A DNA stretch of 64,000 bases from GW2011-AR1 sp964384965 (GCA_964384965.1 CAYLLR010000001.1:8732-72731), one strand, 5' to 3'. Positions 40,505-50,165 are shown, counted from the stretch's first letter. Notes: generated from the sequence alone by a model not told the origin. Translations and numbers: made by a program.

Positions 40505-41275
40505 TTATTTTTTTGAATATCTTATAAAAAAATTTAAACATTCCTCAACCGGTTTTTTATATAAAAGACCCCAAGAAAAAGGAGTATTTGAATCTGTGAA
40601 AGGGAATTCTTCTTTTTTCCAAAAATTATTCTTTGAAAAATTAATCTCTAAAGGAGATTCTTGTTTCTCTTTTTTTGCTGGTTTTGAAATAAAAAATAGG
40701 AAGTCAGTTGTTTTCCAAGAATCTTTAACAAAAATGTTTTTTGATACTTTTTTGTATTCCATATTTGAGGGTTGATTATCTTCTTTTTTTAAATCTTCCT
40801 TTGAAGTCCAATAATTTTTCCAAATTTCTAATGATGTTTGGTAAAGTGGCTCCCCTTTTGGTAACTTAAGGCCATTTAGTACACTTCCATCATTGAGGAG
40901 AATGTAGCGAATTCCCTTCTCTTTCTTATTAAAGAAATAAGTTTTTTTAAATTCTAAGATATAATCTTCATTTGTTTTTAAGAAGAATCCTTTAGTTGAC
41001 TCGTTATCCAATGAGTTGAGAATATTTATTTTTCTATAATTAAAAACATAAATCTCTTTAGATTTTTTTACAATTTCATTTAAGATTTTATCGAGAGTTT
41101 TTCCATTAAGGGTGTATTCGAAACTTTTTGGATCATAAGGAGAGCCCATAAAATCATCTCTTAGAAAAATAAAGTTTTCTCTTTTTGGAAAGATTTGATT
41201 ATGCCTTTCGCTATTTAAACTTTTTTTATATTCTTTAATATCAATTTTTTGTGTTTTGATTTTATTGATTTCCAT
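40505..41275 (-). CDS. Hypothetical protein, 256 aa
   Basis: No family is recognised. The protein is soluble, mixed alpha/beta, rich in Lys and aromatic residues, with NFIFLRDDFMGSPYDPKSFEY near the start and TPFSWGLLYKKPVEECLNFFIRY at the end. It converges with DUF2073 and diverges from the Lrp-like gene, and separates the GTPase pair from its usual zinc-ribbon neighbour. It is probably a lineage-specific insertion. Confidence 0.5.
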   Translation of the reverse strand: MEINKIKTQKIDIKEYKKSLNSERHNQIFPKRENFIFLRDDFMGSPYDPKSFEYTLNGKTLDKILNEIVKKSKEIYVFNYRKINILNSLDNESTKGFFLKTNEDYILEFKKTYFFNKKEKGIRYILLNDGSVLNGLKLPKGEPLYQTSLEIWKNYWTSKEDLKKEDNQPSNMEYKKVSKNIFVKDSWKTTDFLFFISKPAKKEKQESPLEINFSKNNFWKKEEFPFTDSNTPFSWGLLYKKPVEECLNFFIRYSKK

Positions 41276-41372
41276 TTCCTTGAAATAGTTACGTTTTGTT
41301 ATTATATAAAATATCTTCTAAAAATTTCCTCCAAAACACAAAATATATAAATTAAATTAATTAATTATTGTA

Positions 41373-42332
41373 ATGATAGAAAAATTAGATCTTAAGGATA
41401 AAAAGATAATTTTTGAACTTGACAAAAATTCAAGACAATCACTCAACCAATTAGCAAAAAAAATTGGGTTAAGTAAAGATGTTGTAAGATATAGAATAAA
41501 TAAATTGGAGAAAGAAGGGTATCTTCTGGGCTATCAAACTTTAATAGATTTTACAAAAATAGGTTATCTTGCAATAAGGTTTTCCATAAATTTAATGGGC
41601 GCTTCTCCAAAAAAAGAAGAGGAAATCATAGATTTTCTAAAAAAAAATTCAAAAGTTTTTTTGGTTTCTGAAACAGAGGGAGAATCCAATCTTAGTGTGG
41701 GGATTTTGATAAGAGAAATTTTTGAAATAAAATTTTTTCAAAAAGAATTTGAAAAAAAATTTAAAAAATATATAAAAGAAATAAGGTTAGGAATCTATAT
41801 AGATTTATTCCATTTTAATCGAGATTATCTTCTTGGAAAAAAGAGTTTTTCAGACAAAATAATTGAAACTAATTCTGATAAAAAAATAAGTGTTGATAAA
41901 AAGGATTTGAAAATTTTAAAAATTCTCTCTAAAAATTCAAGAATCTCTATTATGGAAATTGCGAAAATTTTAAAATTAAATGCAAATACTGTCGCATTTA
42001 GAATAAAATCTTTAGAAAAGAAAAAAGTAATTTTGGGGTATAAAATAATTTTTGGTTTTGATAAAATTGGGTATAATTATATAAAAGTGGATTTAAATTT
42101 AAGGGATGTTTCGAAAGAAAAAGAAATTTTAAATTTTTGCAAACTTCAAAAAAACACAATTTATGTTCTTCATGCGATTGGGGGTGCAGATATGGAACTT
42201 TTTTTCGAAATAGAAAGTATCGAGAAGTTCCTCCTAATTATGAAAGAAATGAGGGAAAAATTTAAAGAGATAATTGAATGGAAGTATACTATCTTCACAA
42301 AGTACCATAAATTCAATTATTTTTTTGAATAG
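41373..42332 (+). CDS. Duplicated Lrp/AsnC family regulator
   Basis: This 319-residue protein consists of two Lrp-type halves. Each has an HTH (IGLSKDVVRYRINKLEKEGYLLGY near residue 30, LKLNANTVAFRIKSLEKKKVILGY near 205) followed by a RAM-like ligand domain (IGYLAIRFSINL, IGYNYIKVDLNL with HAIGGADMELFFEI). Fused double Lrp proteins occur in archaea and may bind DNA as compact dimers. TTTAATTAATTAATTATTG just before the ATG may include its promoter or an operator. The target and ligand are unknown. Confidence 0.82.
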   Translation: MIEKLDLKDKKIIFELDKNSRQSLNQLAKKIGLSKDVVRYRINKLEKEGYLLGYQTLIDFTKIGYLAIRFSINLMGASPKKEEEIIDFLKKNSKVFLVSETEGESNLSVGILIREIFEIKFFQKEFEKKFKKYIKEIRLGIYIDLFHFNRDYLLGKKSFSDKIIETNSDKKISVDKKDLKILKILSKNSRISIMEIAKILKLNANTVAFRIKSLEKKKVILGYKIIFGFDKIGYNYIKVDLNLRDVSKEKEILNFCKLQKNTIYVLHAIGGADMELFFEIESIEKFLLIMKEMREKFKEIIEWKYTIFTKYHKFNYFFE

Positions 42333-42375
42333 TTCTTTCCTAAATATTTTTAAGCTTTTATATCCTGGTTTATTT

Positions 42376-42774
42376 ATGCCACATCAATGTGTTAAATGTT
42401 CGCGAATAATTCCGGCTGCAAGTAGGGAACTTCTTGAAGGTTGTTTGAGCTGTGGGAGTAGATTTTTTTTCTATGTTCGGGAAGAGCAATTAGAAAAATT
42501 AAAAGGAAAGATAATTAAAATTCCCGAAGAAGATAAGAAGAAGATAGAAAAAGATGTTAGAATGATTGCAGGAATTGAAAAAGAAGATACCCCTGTTATT
42601 TTGGATTTTGAGTCTGTGAGGGTTACGGGAGATGGAAAATTTGAGCTTGATTTGGTAAATCTGTTTAATAAAAAGAAACCCTTGGTATACAAACTTGAAG
42701 AAGGAAAATATTTAATTGATATTGCCAGAACTTTAAAAGAATCTCCCACGAAAGAAAAACTAAAATTTAATTAA
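42376..42774 (+). CDS. Archaeal zinc-ribbon protein (Era/DUF2073-associated)
   Basis: This 132-residue protein starts MPHQCVKCSRIIPAASRELLEGC and carries CLSCGSRFFFYV, two CxxC knuckles forming a ribbon, then a charged helix and a beta-rich end (ESVRVTGDGKFELDL, GKYLIDIARTL). It matches the conserved archaeal protein usually found next to the Era-like GTPase and DUF2073. ATG 42376 is preferred over the longer frame from 42274, which runs into the Lrp gene. GCTTTTATATCC at 42354-42365 is its likely TATA box. Confidence 0.8.
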   Translation: MPHQCVKCSRIIPAASRELLEGCLSCGSRFFFYVREEQLEKLKGKIIKIPEEDKKKIEKDVRMIAGIEKEDTPVILDFESVRVTGDGKFELDLVNLFNKKKPLVYKLEEGKYLIDIARTLKESPTKEKLKFN

Positions 42775-42814
42775 CTTTAAATAAAATTAAAAAGGGAATT
42801 TTCTTAGTTCAGCT

Positions 42815-44095
42815 ATGAAAAAAAAATTAAAAAGTGTTCTAAAAGAAGTTTTAGATGAAATAAATCCAAAGGAAGAAGATTTAGATTATATGGGGGATTC
42901 TCTTAAAGAATTTTTATTTAAAATTAATTCCAGAATAAAGAAATTTAAAATTGACGCAGATGTTTTTGTTGGGGGTAGTTTTGCAAAAGGAACTTTGATA
43001 AAAAAAGATTTTTATGATATAGATTTATTTTTAAGATTTGGAAAGAAACATTCTGAGGAAAATTTTAAAACTTTAATAAAAAAAATTCTTAGGTTTATAG
43101 GGAAAGTTTCACTAATTCATGGGTCAAGAGATTATTTTAAAATAAGGGGAAATTCTTTTTTCTTTTTCGAATTGGTTCCCGTTAAAAGAATAAGGAATCC
43201 TCGGGAAGCACGAAATATTACTGATTTAAGTTACTCGCATGTAAATTATATTAAAAAAAAGGTAAAAAATAAAAATATTTTAGATGAAATAAAATTAGCA
43301 AAAGCGTTTTGCTATGCGACGAAAACCTATGGGGCAGAATCTTATGTTCGGGGGTTTAGTGGTTATGCTCTTGAATTGTTGATTTATTATTATGGGAGTT
43401 TCGAGAAATTTTTAAGGGAGCTTTCAAAAAAGAGGGAAGGAAAGTTGGTGATTGATATTGAAAAGGATTATAGAAAGGGAAATGTTCTTTTGGACATAAA
43501 CAGCTCAAAACTTGATTCACCAGTTATCTTAATTGACCCAACATTCAAAACACGAAATGTTCTCGCTGCACTTTCTGAAGAAACTTTCAGAATTTTTCAA
43601 AAAAATGCAAGGGGTTTTCTAAAGAATCCTTCGAAAAATTATTTTAGACGTAAAAAAATTAATTTTGAAAAAAATGAAGATGGTGCAAAAAAAAGGAATT
43701 TGGAATTTTTAAGAATAAAAATTAATACAAAAAGAGAAAGGGGAGATGTTGCGGGCGCGAAACTTCTTAAATTTTTCAATTTTTTGGGGTTTGAATTAAA
43801 AAAATATTTTGATATAAAGAAAAAAGATTTTGAATATGAAGTTAATGATTTTGGGGAAGGATATTTTATTTTGAAAAAGAAGGAAAAAATAATTTATAAA
43901 GGTCCAAAGTTAGAAGATAAAAAAAATGTTTTAAAGTTTAAAGAAAAACATAAAAGAACTTTTTCAGATAAAAAAAGAATTTATAGTGAGAAAAAGATAA
44001 ACTTTTCTGCAAGGAAATTTTTAGAAAATTGGACGAAAAATAATAAACGAAAAATCAGGGAAATGTCCATAAAAAAAATTGAAATCAATTCGTAG
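42815..44095 (+). CDS. cca: CCA-adding enzyme (class I tRNA nucleotidyltransferase)
   Basis: The enzyme adds CCA to tRNA 3' ends, needed here because tRNA-His does not encode CCA. The 426-residue protein has the class I signature GGSFAKGTLIKKDFYDIDLFLRF region near residue 50, the third carboxylate in FFFELVPVKRI, and the body-domain LAKAFCYATKTYGAESYVRGFSGYA and VLIDPTFKTRNVLAALS motifs of the archaeal family. The tail domain is Lys-rich and somewhat divergent. Full length is near normal. Confidence 0.93.
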   Translation: MKKKLKSVLKEVLDEINPKEEDLDYMGDSLKEFLFKINSRIKKFKIDADVFVGGSFAKGTLIKKDFYDIDLFLRFGKKHSEENFKTLIKKILRFIGKVSLIHGSRDYFKIRGNSFFFFELVPVKRIRNPREARNITDLSYSHVNYIKKKVKNKNILDEIKLAKAFCYATKTYGAESYVRGFSGYALELLIYYYGSFEKFLRELSKKREGKLVIDIEKDYRKGNVLLDINSSKLDSPVILIDPTFKTRNVLAALSEETFRIFQKNARGFLKNPSKNYFRRKKINFEKNEDGAKKRNLEFLRIKINTKRERGDVAGAKLLKFFNFLGFELKKYFDIKKKDFEYEVNDFGEGYFILKKKEKIIYKGPKLEDKKNVLKFKEKHKRTFSDKKRIYSEKKINFSARKFLENWTKNNKRKIREMSIKKIEINS

Positions 44096-44130
44096 ATGTT
44101 TCCTTGAGGGTTGTTCTATTTCTCCTTGCC

Positions 44131-44907
44131 TTAAATTCCTAAAGCAATGTCAAAAAGGGAGGCAAAAGCTTCTGAAAAGAAGTCCGAATTCAACCATATG
44201 GCTTGGTCATCTTTGTTGGATTCCTTAGAAAGATAAAATAAAACTTCTTTTCTGTCTATAATAAAAAATTTCGCATCAACTTTAACAGGTTTTATCCTTA
44301 TTTTTATTCTCTCTGAGAGCTCTTTTATTCTTTTTGGGTCTCCTGATAGTGCAACCTTAACTTTAACATTTTTTTTCCTTAATGATCCGAATGTTTCTAT
44401 AAAAAGTTTTTCTTTAATTTCCATCTCTTCGAGGTTTGTGCAGACTATAACTTCCTTCTCTGCTGAATCAATTATTTCTTTTAGATGGTTTGAAATTGTG
44501 CTCCTTCCTCTTATAGAAGCAGAAAGATCCTGGCGTCTTACTGGATTTATTCCAACGTTATAAAGTTCTTCAAGTTGTGTAAATTCCTCAGTTTCCCGGA
44601 TTTTTAAAAGAGTTTTAAATTTTTCTTCTGCTTGAGTTCTGATGTTATTTTTAAGTTTTTCAAGAATTATTTTTGGTTTAACTCCGAGATATCTTACTGG
44701 TTTACCTATCTTTATAATTGCAAATCCTTTTTTTTCTAAAGATTCTAAAACGTCATAGGTTCTTGATCTTGGAACTCCTGAGATAGATGCAATTTCACCC
44801 GCAGAAGCCGATCCCTTTCCCAAAAGAGCTAACCAAACTTTGGTTTCATAAATGTTTAAATCAAAATAATCCTTTATTCTCCCTATTAATTCATTTTTGA
44901 CCAACAT
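44131..44907 (-). CDS. TrmB-family transcriptional regulator
   Basis: This 258-residue protein begins with the TrmB winged helix (LNIYETKVWLALLGKGSASAGEIASISGVPRSRTYDVLESLEKKG). A coiled linker and a C-terminal phospholipase D-like ligand domain (RSTISNHLKEIIDSAEKEVIVCTN, VDAKFFIIDRKEVLFYL) follow. Such regulators often control sugar metabolism in archaea and are numerous in DPANN genomes. It is the last gene of a three-gene operon (45534 to 44131) with one-base spacing from the upstream gene. Confidence 0.85.
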   Translation of the reverse strand: MLVKNELIGRIKDYFDLNIYETKVWLALLGKGSASAGEIASISGVPRSRTYDVLESLEKKGFAIIKIGKPVRYLGVKPKIILEKLKNNIRTQAEEKFKTLLKIRETEEFTQLEELYNVGINPVRRQDLSASIRGRSTISNHLKEIIDSAEKEVIVCTNLEEMEIKEKLFIETFGSLRKKNVKVKVALSGDPKRIKELSERIKIRIKPVKVDAKFFIIDRKEVLFYLSKESNKDDQAIWLNSDFFSEAFASLFDIALGI

Positions 44908-44908
44908 T

Positions 44909-45232
44909 TTAAAATCCTCCCTCTTCTTTCAAAAAGACATCATAAATTTTTGCTTTGTAATTTAAAAGTTTTGATTCGATTTCATTAGAATATTTTTCTT
45001 TGTTTTCTAAAGTTAGGTAATTAGATAGAAAATTGAAAATAGATTTAAATTCATTATGTAAAGAATAATATCCTTTTTCAAAAATTCTTTTTTGACCTTC
45101 AAAGTTTAGACGGGAAATAAGAAAATTTTCTCTTTCTTTGATAATCTTTTCCAAATCACTTATCAAATTTTTTACAAATAATTCGGAATATTCTCCTGCC
45201 AATTTTGTTTTTTTTAAATTTTTATTTTTCAT
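44909..45232 (-). CDS. Hypothetical helical protein upstream of TrmB, 107 aa
   Basis: No family is recognised. The protein is almost wholly helical (LAGEYSELFVKNLISDLEKI, FEKGYYSLHNEFKSIFNFLS) and may form a bundle. Its stop lies one base before the TrmB ATG and its start is eight bases after the upstream gene, so it is co-transcribed and could modulate the regulator. Confidence 0.55.
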   Translation of the reverse strand: MKNKNLKKTKLAGEYSELFVKNLISDLEKIIKERENFLISRLNFEGQKRIFEKGYYSLHNEFKSIFNFLSNYLTLENKEKYSNEIESKLLNYKAKIYDVFLKEEGGF

Positions 45233-45240
45233 TTTTTTCT

Positions 45241-45534
45241 TTATCTTTTTCTTTTCGAGGCAATTTTCTCTGGAATAGAATTTATTCTCAAAATAAGAGG
45301 ATCATCTTTTTCTGAAAAGATAGTGGAGTGAATTTTTGCTAAAAGGGTGTTTCTTTTTTTGTAGAGTTTTTTATCTTTAAACTCAAATGCTGAAATTTCA
45401 TCAATAATTTTTTCAAAATAGTGCTTTTCCATACTGGAGATTAAAGTTTTTGGGACTTTCAAATAAGATTCTATCAATGAATCATAATTCTCCAACTTTC
45501 TCGAATAAGGATAATCTGTGTTTCTTTTCATCAT
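45241..45534 (-). CDS. Hypothetical protein, first gene of the TrmB operon, 97 aa
   Basis: The frame is open to 45600, but a TATA box (minus GATTTATAAATG, plus 45556-45567) predicts transcription start near ATG 45534, so MMKRNTDYPYSRKLENYDSL is taken as the N-terminus. The product is helical and basic, ending ASKRKR. No family is recognised. Together with 44909 and TrmB it forms a small regulatory operon. Confidence 0.5.
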   Translation of the reverse strand: MMKRNTDYPYSRKLENYDSLIESYLKVPKTLISSMEKHYFEKIIDEISAFEFKDKKLYKKRNTLLAKIHSTIFSEKDDPLILRINSIPEKIASKRKR

Positions 45535-45638
45535 GTAATTACTTAATAATAACACATTTATAAATCTTTCTATGTTGTTGTGTTTGGTTAGGGGTAACAA
45601 TTAGAAAGATTTATAAGTAATTAGTGCTAATTTAAATT

Positions 45639-45974
45639 ATGGAAAACAATTTTGGATATGAAACTAAAAAACCCATTTATGTGAAGTATTTAGGAAAAGA
45701 AGTACAAGGGAGTTCCTCATTGGGATCATTTGTAGGAATCGTTTCGGGATTTGACATCGAAAGGAATGAGCTTTATCTGAATCCATACCTTTCTTTTGAA
45801 AATCTTTTGAATAGTGACGGAAATTGGAAACCCTATCCAAAAAAGCACAATTCCCTTGACAAAATTGTTCCTCTCTCGCCGATTTTTTTGGAAGTTGTGA
45901 CTCCCGGGTATATGGACAAGATTTTGAAAAATTATAAAAAAGTTAAAAATTCTAAATCAAAAAAATCCAACTAA
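45639..45974 (+). CDS. Hypothetical protein, 111 aa
   Basis: No family is recognised. It starts MENNFGYETKKPIYVKYLGK, contains SLGSFVGIVSGFDIERNELYL, which looks like a small SH3- or Sm-like beta-barrel, and ends in a Lys/Ser tail. A TATA box (GATTTATAAG near 45607-45616) precedes it at leaderless distance. Its 3' end overlaps the presenilin-like gene on the other strand by 23 bases. Confidence 0.5.
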   Translation: MENNFGYETKKPIYVKYLGKEVQGSSSLGSFVGIVSGFDIERNELYLNPYLSFENLLNSDGNWKPYPKKHNSLDKIVPLSPIFLEVVTPGYMDKILKNYKKVKNSKSKKSN

Positions 45975-46878
45975 TTAAAATTCCTAAAAAAATTCCCGCA
46001 CTGATGAAGGGCATTGCAGGATAGAATTTCTTTTTTTCTGAAAAAATTAATAATCCTCCAAGACCCAAAAATGCCCCAAATATAATTGCCATTGCAGACC
46101 AAAGGCCCCACGCCCTTAAAAAAACCCCTGAAGTGATTATTGGGAATATCACGTCTCCCCCTCCAAGCATAGCAATATTGATTTTTATTTTAGATTTTCT
46201 CAAATCTTTTCCTGATTTTTTTAATTTCCTTAATTTTTCCTTGACTTTCTTTGAGGCATAAGGAATGAAAAATCCTCCAAAGATGTTTAATTTGTCCATT
46301 TGAAATTTTGCCATTTTCTGCATAATTCCGGATTTCCAAACTGCCCACATATCATAAATAGAGATAAAGATTAACAGAATAATTATTGAAATAATTCCTA
46401 AAATTGGAACAAATAGCGCGGCTATTCCAGGATAGATGAAAAGTTCTGTAAGATTGTGCACTATGAGATTTTTTTTATAAACTTTGCTTATTGCAAAAGG
46501 AATTGCAAGGGCGAGAGCAATCAGAGAAATATATTTCACAGAAGGCAAGATGGCTACGAAAGAAATTCCTAATGCAAGAATTGTTACGACAAAAAACCAA
46601 GTTTTGAGAATAAATTTTGCCTTTATTTTTATTAGTAGAAAAATTAAAGAGAGGGCAATTATGAAAGAAAAAATTATGGAAAAAAGCATGGAAGTTTCGT
46701 TAACATTTTCTTCGTCCTGAAAGCCCATTCCATAGGGTAAAATTTTTCCAGAATTTTTTATAATTTGTCCGTTGGTAATCTTTTCTTGAGAATATGATTG
46801 AACAACGTAAAGACCAATAAATTGACTGGTTAAAAACATTAAAAGAATTATGGCCGTTATTTTGACGTTATGTTTCAT
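45952..46878 (-). CDS. Presenilin/signal-peptide-peptidase-like aspartic protease
   Basis: This 308-residue integral membrane protease of the A22 type has about nine hydrophobic segments. The catalytic pair is D176 in ISIYDMWAVW (YD motif) and D242 in AMLGGGDVIFP (GxGD motif), and the PAL-like motif appears as PAMPF near residue 290. Archaeal members cleave transmembrane helices within the membrane, such as leftover signal peptides. The N-terminal loop contains a Gln-rich extracellular stretch. Its substrates in this organism are unknown. Confidence 0.88.
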   Translation of the reverse strand: MKHNVKITAIILLMFLTSQFIGLYVVQSYSQEKITNGQIIKNSGKILPYGMGFQDEENVNETSMLFSIIFSFIIALSLIFLLIKIKAKFILKTWFFVVTILALGISFVAILPSVKYISLIALALAIPFAISKVYKKNLIVHNLTELFIYPGIAALFVPILGIISIIILLIFISIYDMWAVWKSGIMQKMAKFQMDKLNIFGGFFIPYASKKVKEKLRKLKKSGKDLRKSKIKINIAMLGGGDVIFPIITSGVFLRAWGLWSAMAIIFGAFLGLGGLLIFSEKKKFYPAMPFISAGIFLGILISWIFLI

Positions 46879-46965
46879 TTTCCCATAAATATATGGAAAA
46901 TTTACTTTTTAAAATAGATGTTTAAGGAGAAGAATTATTATAAATTAGGTTTAATTTGAATTTTT

Positions 46966-47496
46966 ATGGAAATTTATTTTGTAACAGGCAATAAGAATAA
47001 ATTTAATGAAGCTAAAAAAATTGTTGGGAGACAGATTAAGAAAATTGAATTGGATTTGGAGGAGATTCAATCCGATGATATCTATGAAATTGTAAAAAAT
47101 AAAGCTAAAAAAGCTTTCGAGATATTAAAAGAGCCAATTTTTGTGGAAGATGTTGCTTTTTATCTGAAATGTTTAAACCAATTCCCAGGTCCAAATATTA
47201 AATGGATGGTTAAATCTGTAGGGGTTAGAGGAATCTATAAATTAGTCAAAAAATATAAAGAAAAAAAAGTTCTTGTCAGGGCGGTGGTTTGTTATTTTAA
47301 TGGAAATGAATTTAAATTTTTTACAGGGGATTTAAATGGAAAAATTGTTTTTCCAAAAGGGAATGGGTTTGGATTTGATCCCATAGTTTTACCTAAGGGT
47401 GAAAAAAAGACGATGGGGCAATTGGGTGAATCAAAAAAGAATGAAATTTCTCATAGGGCTCTTGCCTGGAAAAAAGTAAAGGCTGAGTTGTTTTAA
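46966..47496 (+). CDS. rdgB: XTP/dITP diphosphatase (RdgB/HAM1)
   Basis: The enzyme hydrolyses ITP, XTP and their deoxy forms, cleaning the nucleotide pool. The 176-residue product has the family motifs FVTGNKNKFNEA at the start, EDVAFYLKCLNQFPGPNIKW, GKIVFPKGNGFGFDPI and the closing KNEISHRALAWKK. Length is close to the archaeal norm. A TATA-like ATTATAAATT lies upstream. Confidence 0.93.
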   Translation: MEIYFVTGNKNKFNEAKKIVGRQIKKIELDLEEIQSDDIYEIVKNKAKKAFEILKEPIFVEDVAFYLKCLNQFPGPNIKWMVKSVGVRGIYKLVKKYKEKKVLVRAVVCYFNGNEFKFFTGDLNGKIVFPKGNGFGFDPIVLPKGEKKTMGQLGESKKNEISHRALAWKKVKAELF

Positions 47497-47510
47497 ATTC
47501 TTTAAAATCT

Positions 47511-49397
47511 TTACCTTAATCTAAGAGTTTCCAATCCCCTCGGAACGCTCGTTTCAATTCTATTGGCCTTGTATAATGAGGAAGCTAAGTCAAGAGATTT
47601 TGAGACTTCCCCATGGTTAACAATTATTCTTTTTGGTTTAGGGTCCATGTTTCGGACGTAATTCATAAGTTCATTTCTTCCGGAATGAGGTGAAAGACCA
47701 TTCACTAATTCAACTCTCATCTTTACGTCGAGAGTTTTTAGTCCTCCTTCATCTTCAATTTTTACATATTTTGCTCCGTCCTGGAGTTGACGTCCGATAG
47801 AACCTGGTCCTTGATAACAACTAAGAATTAACAAATTATTTTCGTTTCCTGCAAAATGTTTAAGGTATTCAACAGATGCTCCTCCAACGAGCATTCCGGA
47901 AGTTGCAATAACAATGCAAGGTCCTCCGTCGATAACGGCCTTTCTTTCTTGTGGGGACCCAACTCTTGAAAAAACTTCTGAAATAAATGGGTTATTATCC
48001 TGAAAAATCTGGTTTCTTAAATTAGAAGATAAAAAATCGGGGTACGCTGTGTGAATAGCATTAATGTCCCAAACCATTCCATCGACGTACATGGGAATTT
48101 TTGGAAGTTCTCCTTTTCTGATTGCTTCTTCAACTCTGAGCATGGTTTCTTGAGCGTGCCCAAGACCTAATTCGGGAAGTAAAACTTTTCCACCTTTTAA
48201 AATTGTCTCCTTGGTCATTTTTAGAAACATTTCTTCTGTGGTTTTTCTGGACGGCAAGATATCATTTTTTCCTCCGTATGTTGATTCAATTTGGATTGTT
48301 TCCACCCTTGGAAATTTGTTAATTGCAGGGTCCAAAAGTCTTGTTTTTCCATATTTCATATCTCCCGAATACAAGAAATTGTGGGAACCATTCCCAACAT
48401 TAATGTGGACTTGGGAGGATCCCAAAACGTGACCTGCATTGTAAAAAGTTATTCTTACGTCGGGAGTGATGTCATGGACATCTCCATAATTTAAGCAAAT
48501 TGTTCTTTTAACCATTTCGCTTACGTCTGTTGAAGAGAAGATTGGAGCTGATGCTTGTTTGTAAGAAACTCCAATAAAATCAAGAGCAAGCAAAGCTGAA
48601 ATGTCTCTTGTAGGAGCAGTCATATAGGCCGGTCCTTTATAACCCATTTTATACAAATAAGGAAGCAATCCACTATGGTCTAAATGTGCGTGTGATAGAA
48701 CTACCGCATCAATTTGAGAAATATCGAATTCTGGAACATTAAAAACGGGAAATTTATCTTTACCTTCTGAAGCTACATCTATCCCACAATCTAAGAGTAT
48801 TCGGGATTTGGGAGTTTGCAATAAAAAACAACTCCTTCCTACTTGTCTTCCTCCCCCCAAGATTGTAACCCTTACCCAACCATCCGATTTTTCCTGAGTC
48901 CACCCGGAATAAATTTTTTCCCCAACTTCATTTAAAAATTTTCTTCTATCTCTGTTCTTTGCATACAATACGCTCCTTATATTTTCGGTAATTTTTGATT
49001 TTATTGCGGGACTCCTTTGGACTTGGGGTGTCCAGAGAATGGAATTTTTTATTTCTGTAAGAATTGAACCCTGTTTTCCAATTACAATCCCCGGTTTTTT
49101 TGCTTCAATGGTAACTATACTTCGGTGCAAATCAAAAAGAATGTTAGTTATTTCAGCTTCTTCTGGGACAATATTTCTAATTTTTTTTTCAACAATTTCT
49201 TTGTCTGGAAGTATTTTTGTATCTGCTCTAAGTTCAATTCTTTTTTTAATATCATTTACAATTTCTTTTATTTTTCCCTCTCCTTCTCTAAAAAATTTCT
49301 CATTTTTTGTATATACAACTATGTTTGCACCTTCAAATGATGCTTCAGAGACTTCTCCGTGAAGTCTATCTGTAATATTTTTTAAGATTTCTAACAT
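47511..49397 (-). CDS. Transcription termination ribonuclease aCPSF1 (FttA)
   Basis: aCPSF1/FttA is the archaeal termination factor and endoribonuclease. The 628-residue protein has two N-terminal KH-type domains (to about residue 145, with the GxxG in KKPGIVIGKQGSIL), then the metallo-beta-lactamase core (SHAHLDHSG near 242, SGDMKYG) and the beta-CASP domain (IQIESTYGG, ATSGMLVGG, NGLSPHSGRNELM). A final IVNHGE and a C-terminal dimer helix follow. Full length is normal. It is followed on the same strand by psmB upstream at 49416-50078. Confidence 0.95.
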   Translation of the reverse strand: MLEILKNITDRLHGEVSEASFEGANIVVYTKNEKFFREGEGKIKEIVNDIKKRIELRADTKILPDKEIVEKKIRNIVPEEAEITNILFDLHRSIVTIEAKKPGIVIGKQGSILTEIKNSILWTPQVQRSPAIKSKITENIRSVLYAKNRDRRKFLNEVGEKIYSGWTQEKSDGWVRVTILGGGRQVGRSCFLLQTPKSRILLDCGIDVASEGKDKFPVFNVPEFDISQIDAVVLSHAHLDHSGLLPYLYKMGYKGPAYMTAPTRDISALLALDFIGVSYKQASAPIFSSTDVSEMVKRTICLNYGDVHDITPDVRITFYNAGHVLGSSQVHINVGNGSHNFLYSGDMKYGKTRLLDPAINKFPRVETIQIESTYGGKNDILPSRKTTEEMFLKMTKETILKGGKVLLPELGLGHAQETMLRVEEAIRKGELPKIPMYVDGMVWDINAIHTAYPDFLSSNLRNQIFQDNNPFISEVFSRVGSPQERKAVIDGGPCIVIATSGMLVGGASVEYLKHFAGNENNLLILSCYQGPGSIGRQLQDGAKYVKIEDEGGLKTLDVKMRVELVNGLSPHSGRNELMNYVRNMDPKPKRIIVNHGEVSKSLDLASSLYKANRIETSVPRGLETLRLR

Positions 49398-49415
49398 TTT
49401 ATTAATTAAAAATAA

Positions 49416-50078
49416 TTATTTCCTGTCCTTAAAATTGGGTTCAATTGACTGGCTGACAACTTTCTTTATTCCTTCTTTAGTTATTGTAAAGATATCTATT
49501 CCATATCCTGATCCAATGTCTCTTTGGGTTGAAGATTTTAGTGCTTCCTTTGCAAGTTCAATACCCTCTTTAATGTCCATTTCTTTTTTATATTGTCTTT
49601 CTAATAATCCTAATACATATGGCATTCCGGATCCAAAGTTAGCATCATAATCTTTAACTTTTACAACACTTCCTGCGGGTTCAATAGTGTAGAGTTCCGT
49701 AGTTCCATCCTCATTGAATCCTCCTAATAAAAATCCCGCTTGTTGAGGAATCATTGAAGGCTGTCTTATTCCATTATAGCTAATATTTGCAAGTAAACTT
49801 GAAGCTTGTTGCACGGTTGGTCTTGATTTTGATTTTAATTCTTTTAATTTGAGTTCTGCTGAAAGAATTTTTGGAACCCTTTGAGCATCAGAAACCATTC
49901 CCGTAAACGAAATGAGAAGATATTCGTTTATTAAAATAGTTTTTGGATAATCTTTTCCCACAACCAGATTTCCTGCTGTAATTTGTCTATCACTTGCCAT
50001 TACGATTCCATTTTTGCAAACTATCCCAAGGATTGTTGTCCCTGTCTTCAAAATATTTTTTTTAAAATCTTCATCCAT
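49416..50078 (-). CDS. psmB: Proteasome beta subunit
   Basis: The 220-residue precursor has a short propeptide (MDEDFKKNILKTG) cut before Thr14 of TTILGIVCKNGIVMASDR, giving the N-terminal catalytic threonine. Lys and Asp of the active site follow in ASDRQITAG and PAGSVVKVKDYDANFGSG, with GSGYGIDIFTITKEGI near the end. It forms the inner rings of the 20S proteasome. The alpha subunit is not in the window. Confidence 0.95.
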   Translation of the reverse strand: MDEDFKKNILKTGTTILGIVCKNGIVMASDRQITAGNLVVGKDYPKTILINEYLLISFTGMVSDAQRVPKILSAELKLKELKSKSRPTVQQASSLLANISYNGIRQPSMIPQQAGFLLGGFNEDGTTELYTIEPAGSVVKVKDYDANFGSGMPYVLGLLERQYKKEMDIKEGIELAKEALKSSTQRDIGSGYGIDIFTITKEGIKKVVSQSIEPNFKDRK

Positions 50079-50165
50079 TTTTCTAATAAAATTTTAGAAT
50101 TTATAACCTTTTGGGGAATGGAGAATTTATAAAGATTTCGGATTTTATATTTGAGTAATCTTTAA

